Source: Deltaproteobacteria bacterium (GTDB lineage Bacteria > Desulfobacterota_E > Deferrimicrobia > Deferrimicrobiales > Deferrimicrobiaceae). Taken from it: DNA of 16,690 bases. Positions 10,070 through 16,690 of the stretch are shown here, one piece after another; the first letter of the stretch is position 1; each line of letters opens with the position of its first letter. A program made the translations under genes and the position numbers. The stretch lies in NCBI GenBank assembly GCA_023489025.1, contig JAMDCN010000066.1, positions 1 to 16,690 of the forward strand, read 5' to 3'. The notes beneath the pieces were generated by a model, which worked only from the letters and a program-made list of their open reading frames with translations, made no database searches and had not been told where the DNA came from.

Positions 10070-10088
10070 TTACACTGGAATCGTGTAA
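10070..10088 (+). promoter_or_regulatory. Inverted repeat upstream of vapB, candidate antitoxin operator
   Basis: TTACAC (10070-10075) and GTGTAA (10083-10088) are exact inverted repeats separated by 7 bases. The second arm ends 20 bases before the vapB ATG and 6 bases before its Shine-Dalgarno. It is an AT-richer island in very G+C-rich sequence. Toxin-antitoxin operons are commonly autorepressed by the antitoxin, or by the antitoxin-toxin complex, binding such repeats, so this is the obvious operator candidate. TACACT (10071-10076) could also serve as a -10 element, but I see no good -35 for it. Confidence 0.5.
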
Positions 10089-10108
10089 TTCGTCGGAGGG
10101 GGTGCGCG

Positions 10109-10351
10109 ATGAGCCGGCGGAACGTGACGGTGGCGATCGATGAGGAGCTGCTCCGGGAGGCGCGTCACCTGGCTGTGGAGCGGGGGACTTCCCTGTCCGC
10201 CTTGCTAGGGGAGACGCTGGCGGGCGTCGTGCGGGGAAAGACGGTGTACCGCCAAGCCCGGGAGCGCCAGAGGTCTCTTTTGAGGAATCCGCCGGATCTC
10301 GGCACCGGGGGAAAGGCGGCGTGGAGGCGGGAGGATCTCCATGAGCGCTGA
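10109..10351 (+). CDS. vapB: VapB-type antitoxin, ribbon-helix-helix-like
   Basis: This is a small probable antitoxin of 80 residues encoded just before a PIN-domain toxin. The N-terminal part (MSRRNVTVAIDEELLREARHLAVERGTSLSALLGETL, about residues 1-37) looks like a ribbon-helix-helix DNA-binding unit: a short beta strand, then two helices with SLSALL at the second. The remainder is charged, and the end WRREDLHER resembles the toxin-neutralising tail of many VapB proteins. The ATG at 10109 is chosen because GGAGGGGG (10095-10102) lies 6 bases upstream and the residues from here match the fold; an in-frame GTG at 10067 would run through the operator-like repeat. It overlaps vapC by 11 bases. 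The exact VapB subfamily is not determined; the symbol is by type. Confidence 0.8.
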   Translation: MSRRNVTVAIDEELLREARHLAVERGTSLSALLGETLAGVVRGKTVYRQARERQRSLLRNPPDLGTGGKAAWRREDLHER

Positions 10352-10757
10352 GTTCGTCGACACGAACGTCCTCGTCTACGGCTGCGACCGGTCGGCGGGA
10401 AGAAAGCATGAGAAGGCCGCCGCGCTGCTGAACAGGCTCTGGGAGGAAGAAACCGGGTGCATGAGCGTCCAAGTGCTCCAGGAGTTCTTCGTCGTCGCGA
10501 CCCGCAAGATTCCCAGGCCCCTTGGGCCGGACCGGGCCCGGGGGATCATCGCCGATTTCGGCGCGTGGAGGATCCACAGCCCCGGAGTGGAGGATGTCCT
10601 CGGGGCCATCGATCTCGCCGGGAGGTCCCGGATTTCCTTCTGGGACGCGATGGTCGTGCGCAGCGCGGCAGCGCTGTCCGCGGGAGTCCTCTGGTCCGAG
10701 GACCTTCAGGCCGGGAGGAAAATCGCAGGCGTTCTCGTCAGGAATCCCTTCGGGTGA
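10341..10757 (+). CDS. vapC: VapC-type PIN-domain ribonuclease toxin
   Basis: This is a probable Mg-dependent ribonuclease toxin of 138 residues, neutralised by the upstream antitoxin. The PIN acidic set is present: D7 in FVDTNVLVY, E48 in SVQVLQEFF, D102 in ISFWDAMVV and E120/D121 in LWSEDL. Nothing suggests inactivation. Characterised VapC proteins cut structured RNA, often tRNA anticodon arms or 23S rRNA; the target here is unknown. The ATG at 10341 follows CGGGAGGA by about 6 bases and overlaps the vapB end (10341-10351), the normal arrangement for translational coupling of such pairs. Its TGA (10755-10757) overlaps a possible GTG start of truA. It probably belongs to accessory DNA placed into a conserved gene block. 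Confidence 0.85.
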   Translation: MSAEFVDTNVLVYGCDRSAGRKHEKAAALLNRLWEEETGCMSVQVLQEFFVVATRKIPRPLGPDRARGIIADFGAWRIHSPGVEDVLGAIDLAGRSRISFWDAMVVRSAAALSAGVLWSEDLQAGRKIAGVLVRNPFG

Positions 10758-11680
10758 GCGCGGGGCTGGATCGGCGGTTTGTGCGCCGCGTCAGGATGAC
10801 CGTCCGCTACGACGGGACGGCGTATCAGGGATTCCAGGTCCAGCCGGACCGTCTGACGATCCAGTCGGTGATGGAGACGGCGCTCGGACGGCTGCTCGAC
10901 GAGCCGGTCCGGCTTCGCGCGGCGGGGCGGACCGACGCGGGGGTGCACGCCCGGGAGCAGGTCGTCGATTTCGCCGACTCGGGCCGCCGGGCGATCGGGA
11001 CGATCGTGCGGGGCGGCAACGCGCTCCTTCCCGCGGACATCCGGATCCTGTCCGCCGAGGAGGTTTCCGAGTCTTTCGACGCACGCCGCCATGCGAAATC
11101 CAAGGAGTACCGGTATTTCCTCTGGCTGAACCCGGTCGCCTCCCCCTTCCTCTCCCGGTACTCGTGGCACATCGAAAAGCCGCTGGACCTTGACGCGACG
11201 CGGGAGGGGCTGGCCCACGTGATCGGCGAGCACGACTTCTCGTCCTTCCGCGGGCAGGGATGCACGGCCCGCTCGCCGGTCCGGACGATCCTCGCGGCCG
11301 ACCTCGCGGAAGCGGCGGCTCCGGGATGGGCCGGCGGAGACACGGGGCCGCGGGAGGCACCGACCGGGGAGTGGGCGGGGTCCGGCGGGACCGAGGTCGG
11401 GCGGGCGGGATCGACGGGGGAGGCGGCGCGCGGCGGGACCGCCGAAGGGACGGGGGGACCGGGCCGCGCGCGCCTTGCGTCTCCGTTGCTGTTCATCGGC
11501 CTCGCCGGCACCGGCTTCCTGAGGCACATGGTCCGGAACATCGTGGGGACACTCGTCGAGGTCGGCCGGGAGAAGATCCCGCCGGAGCGGATCCGGGAGC
11601 TGCTGGCCCTCCGGGATCGCGCGGAGGCGGGCCCCACGGCCCCGGCGCACGGCCTGTTCCTGTGGGAAGTCCGCTACTGA
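10754..11680 (+). CDS. truA: tRNA pseudouridine synthase A with a low-complexity insertion
   Basis: TruA isomerises uridines 38-40 in tRNA anticodon arms to pseudouridine. Blocks seen are VRYDGTAYQGFQVQP, AGRTDAGVHA with the catalytic D61, SKEYRYFLWL, HDFSSFRGQGC, FLRHMVRNIVGTLVEVG and the C-terminal GPTAPAHGLFLWEVRY. The start is uncertain. GTG 10754 overlaps the vapC stop (GTGA) and has AGGAA nine bases upstream, giving 308 residues. GTG 10781 (MRRVRMTVRYDG) fits the family N-terminus equally well, and ATG 10796 is the shortest option. Between ILAADLAEA and SPLLFIGLAGTGF, roughly residues 186-242, is a Gly/Ala/Thr/Glu-rich stretch of about 55 residues where the family normally has a short turn. 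The flanking motifs stay in frame, so the enzyme is probably active. Confidence 0.93.
   Translation: MSAGLDRRFVRRVRMTVRYDGTAYQGFQVQPDRLTIQSVMETALGRLLDEPVRLRAAGRTDAGVHAREQVVDFADSGRRAIGTIVRGGNALLPADIRILSAEEVSESFDARRHAKSKEYRYFLWLNPVASPFLSRYSWHIEKPLDLDATREGLAHVIGEHDFSSFRGQGCTARSPVRTILAADLAEAAAPGWAGGDTGPREAPTGEWAGSGGTEVGRAGSTGEAARGGTAEGTGGPGRARLASPLLFIGLAGTGFLRHMVRNIVGTLVEVGREKIPPERIRELLALRDRAEAGPTAPAHGLFLWEVRY
11366..11420 (+). other. Two tandem G-quadruplex-type motifs inside truA
   Basis: On the coding strand, G runs at 11366-11369, 11373-11375, 11377-11380 and 11387-11389 have loops of 3, 1 and 6 bases. A second set at 11399-11401, 11403-11405, 11407-11409 and 11416-11420 has loops of 1, 1 and 6 bases. 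Both fit the standard four-run pattern with loops of 7 or fewer. They lie in the low-complexity insertion of TruA, which also has an 11-base direct repeat (CGGCGGGACCG at 11383-11393 and 11431-11441). Folding is inferred from pattern only; high G+C content raises the chance of such motifs. Confidence 0.5.
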
Positions 11681-11681
11681 T

Positions 11682-11718
11682 CGGCCGAGTTCCGGGGGCA
11701 GCCGCGGGCCGGTTTTTT
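11682..11718 (+). terminator. Probable intrinsic terminator after truA
   Basis: CGGCC (11682-11686) can pair with GGCCG (11707-11711), and the structure is followed by a run of six T (11713-11718). The stem is short with a long loop, and alternative pairings exist (CCGG at 11692-11695 with CCGG at 11709-11712), so the exact fold is uncertain. Its position between the truA stop and a promoter-like sequence supports termination of the asd-vapBC-truA transcript here. Confidence 0.5.
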
Positions 11719-11720
11719 GC

Positions 11721-11749
11721 TTGACGCGCAGGTCGGCCTGAGTTTAAAT
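11721..11749 (+). promoter_or_regulatory. Sigma70-type promoter for rplM-rpsI
   Basis: TTGACG (11721-11726) is a 5-of-6 match to the -35 consensus. After a 17-base spacer comes TTAAAT (11744-11749), within the AT-rich TTTAAATATTTG that stands out from the surroundings. The overlapping TTTAAA at 11743 is an alternative -10. It begins 2 bases after the T-tract of the preceding terminator and leaves a leader of about 30 bases before the rplM ATG. No ribosomal-protein autoregulatory structure is obvious in so short a leader. Confidence 0.65.
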
Positions 11750-11784
11750 ATTTGCTTTGATTTCGCAGGGGATGGTTTGCGCCG

Positions 11785-12222
11785 ATGAAGAAGACCGAAT
11801 ACTTCACGAAGGACGAGGCGGACGCGGTCTGGTACGTGGTGGACGCCAAGGACAAGGTCCTCGGGCGGCTTGCCACGCAGGTGGCCACGGTGATCCGCGG
11901 AAAACATAAGCCGAAGTTCACGCCCAACGCCGACATCGGCGACTTCGTCATCGTGGTCAACGCCGACAAGGTGAGGCTCACGGGCCGGAAGATGAGCGGG
12001 AAGCTCTACCGCCACCACACCGGCTACATGGGGGGGCTGAAGGAGACGACCCCCGAGAAGGTGCTCGCCAGGCACCCGACGCGGATCGTCGAGTGGGCGG
12101 TCCGCGGGATGCTGCCGAAGTCCCGCCTCGGGGACCGGCTGTTCACGAAGCTCAAGGTCTACGCCGGGCCGGACCACCCGCACAGGGCGCAGTGTCCGAA
12201 GCCGCTGGCGGCGAACGAATAG
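11785..12222 (+). CDS. rplM: 50S ribosomal protein L13
   Basis: This is ribosomal protein L13, an early-assembly component of the large subunit. It has 145 residues, normal length. Signatures are WYVVDAKDKVLGRLAT (about 16-31), GKHKPKF, the central VVNADKVRLTGRKMSGKLYRHHTGYMGGL and the C-terminal EWAVRGMLPKSRLG...LKVYAGPDHPHRAQ. The ATG at 11785 gives MKKTEYFTKDEA, a typical bacterial start; the nearest Shine-Dalgarno-like AGGGGA (11767-11772) is about 12 bases away, rather long. An out-of-frame ATG at 11772 is not used. It is the first gene of the rplM-rpsI operon, a near-universal bacterial pair. Confidence 0.98.
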   Translation: MKKTEYFTKDEADAVWYVVDAKDKVLGRLATQVATVIRGKHKPKFTPNADIGDFVIVVNADKVRLTGRKMSGKLYRHHTGYMGGLKETTPEKVLARHPTRIVEWAVRGMLPKSRLGDRLFTKLKVYAGPDHPHRAQCPKPLAANE

Positions 12223-12239
12223 ATAAGGGAAGGATCGGT

Positions 12240-12632
12240 ATGGCGATCAGCAAGATCTACGCGACGGGGAAACGGAAATCGGCGGTCGCCCGTGTCATCG
12301 TCACGCCCGGCACGGGTCGGATCAGCGTCAACGGGCGGGAGTTCGAGAACTACTTTCCGCTGGTCTCGCTGCGCGCGGTCGCGGTGCAGCCGCTGGTCCT
12401 CACCGGGAAGCGGGAGAGCGTCGACATCGAGGCCAACGTGGGCGGCGGCGGGATCGCGGCCCAGGCCGACTCGGTGAAGTACGGAATCGCCCGGGCGCTG
12501 GAGGCGGAGAACCCGCAGCTTCGGAGCGTGCTGAAGCGTGCGGGGTTCCTCACCCGGGACGCCCGGGTCAAGGAGCGGAAGAAGTACGGCCGCCCGGGGG
12601 CGCGGAAACGGTTCCAGTTCTCCAAGCGGTGA
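12240..12632 (+). CDS. rpsI: 30S ribosomal protein S9
   Basis: This is ribosomal protein S9, whose C-terminal tail reaches the P-site tRNA. It has 130 residues, normal length. Visible are YATGKRKSAVARV at the N-terminus, GTGRISVNGREFENYFP, GGGGIAAQADSVKYGIARAL and the basic ending [14 protein letters not shown] with the invariant final Lys-Arg. The ATG at 12240 follows AAGGGAAGG (12225-12233) by 6 bases and begins 17 bases after the rplM stop. The gene is followed by a strong terminator at 12672-12709, so the operon is likely just these two genes. Confidence 0.98.
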   Translation: MAISKIYATGKRKSAVARVIVTPGTGRISVNGREFENYFPLVSLRAVAVQPLVLTGKRESVDIEANVGGGGIAAQADSVKYGIARALEAENPQLRSVLKRAGFLTRDARVKERKKYGRPGARKRFQFSKR

Positions 12633-12671
12633 TCCGGACGGGCGGACGACGCCCCCTGGACCGATTCTCCC

Positions 12672-12709
12672 GAAGGGGAAGGCCGGCACCGCCTTCCCCT
12701 TCTTCATTT
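12672..12709 (+). terminator. Strong intrinsic terminator after rpsI
   Basis: GAAGGGGAAGGC (12672-12683) and GCCTTCCCCTTC (12691-12702) are a perfect 12-bp inverted repeat with a 7-base loop, followed by TTCATTT (12703-12709). It lies 40 bases after the rpsI stop. The long uninterrupted stem makes it the most convincing terminator in the window. The opposite strand ends the reverse structure in A-rich AAATGAA, so activity is expected on the plus strand. Confidence 0.9.
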
Positions 12710-12712
12710 GGT

Positions 12713-12747
12713 GCGCCAGGCATGGCGCGCAGCGCCATGCCCGGCGC
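12713..12747 (+). repeat. 35-nt near-perfect palindrome in the rpsI-argC gap
   Basis: GGCATGGCGC (12719-12728) and GCGCCATGCC (12732-12741) form a perfect 10-bp stem with a 3-base GCA loop. Beyond one A-C mismatch (12718 with 12742), GCGCC (12713-12717) pairs with GGCGC (12743-12747), giving 15 pairs in all. It starts four bases after the rpsI terminator and has no T-tract of its own. The size, symmetry and intergenic place resemble REP-type palindromic repeats, but only one copy is visible here, so membership of a repeat family is unproven. Confidence 0.7.
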
Positions 12748-12766
12748 TATCAGTTCCGGATTCGGC

Positions 12767-12783
12767 CCCGGCACGGCGCCGGG
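12767..12783 (+). repeat. Small hairpin in the argC leader
   Basis: CCCGGC (12767-12772) and GCCGGG (12778-12783) form a perfect 6-bp stem with a 5-base loop, 34 bases before the argC ATG. It is the third hairpin in the 185-base rpsI-argC gap. No T-tract follows. It could be part of an argC leader or be chance in G+C-rich DNA; no ArgR box or clear promoter was recognised in this gap. Confidence 0.35.
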
Positions 12784-12817
12784 ACGATGCGAAAACGATG
12801 GGAAGGAAGGCGGAACG

Positions 12818-16690
<3,873 letters not shown>

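Noticed and set aside
12629..12817. N-terminal extension of argC through the rpsI terminator and palindromes
   Set aside because: The extension is translated hairpin sequence without similarity to ArgC; MTRVAIFGATGYTG at 12818 is the family start with a good ribosome-binding site.

Overview
The window is a dense, entirely plus-strand block of housekeeping genes from a high-G+C Gram-negative bacterium (about two-thirds G+C by eye). Two genes for Kdo (kdsB, kdsA) point to an LPS-bearing outer membrane. The gene order (ilvD-ilvB-ilvN-ilvC-psd-pssA-leu genes-asd-truA, rplM-rpsI-argC, kdsB-pyrG-kdsA) is, from memory, closest to Geobacter-like and other deltaproteobacterial (Desulfobacterota) genomes. 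The phylum is an inference from synteny and protein flavour, not from a search.

Layout. Bases 3-4498 carry branched-chain amino acid synthesis: the end of ilvD, then ilvB, ilvN and ilvC. Bases 4559-6012 hold a two-gene phosphatidylethanolamine module (psd, pssA) joined by an ATGA overlap. Bases 5954-8944 hold leuC, leuD and leuB; leuA, which I would expect between pssA and leuC, is absent, and pssA and leuC overlap by 59 bases. asd (8941-9978) follows leuB through another ATGA overlap. A small vapBC-type toxin-antitoxin pair (10109-10757) with its own upstream inverted repeat sits between asd and truA. truA (10754-11680) carries an unusual G-rich, low-complexity insertion. A likely terminator and a good sigma70-type promoter then start the rplM-rpsI ribosomal protein operon (11785-12632), which ends in a strong 12-bp-stem terminator. 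After a hairpin-rich gap come argC, kdsB, pyrG and the first 159 codons of kdsA, linked by GTGA or longer overlaps.

How the genes work together. IlvB/IlvN, IlvC and IlvD make the 2-keto acid precursors of valine, isoleucine and leucine; LeuCD and LeuB continue from 2-isopropylmalate to the leucine precursor. Asd feeds the threonine/isoleucine, methionine and lysine branches. PssA and Psd convert CDP-diacylglycerol to PS and then PE. PyrG makes the CTP that KdsB uses to activate Kdo, the sugar whose phosphate KdsA makes.

Most of the window is ordinary. The points worth a second look are the vapBC insertion beside a tRNA anticodon-arm modification enzyme, the TruA insertion with two tandem G-quadruplex motifs, the 35-nt palindrome after rpsI, the missing leuA, and an acidic cofactor loop in IlvC. 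I see no CRISPR array, insertion sequence, tRNA or rRNA gene and no clearly new defence system. No gene-free stretch exceeds 300 bases; the longest gaps are 12633-12817 (185 nt), 9979-10108 (130 nt) and 7217-7335 (119 nt).
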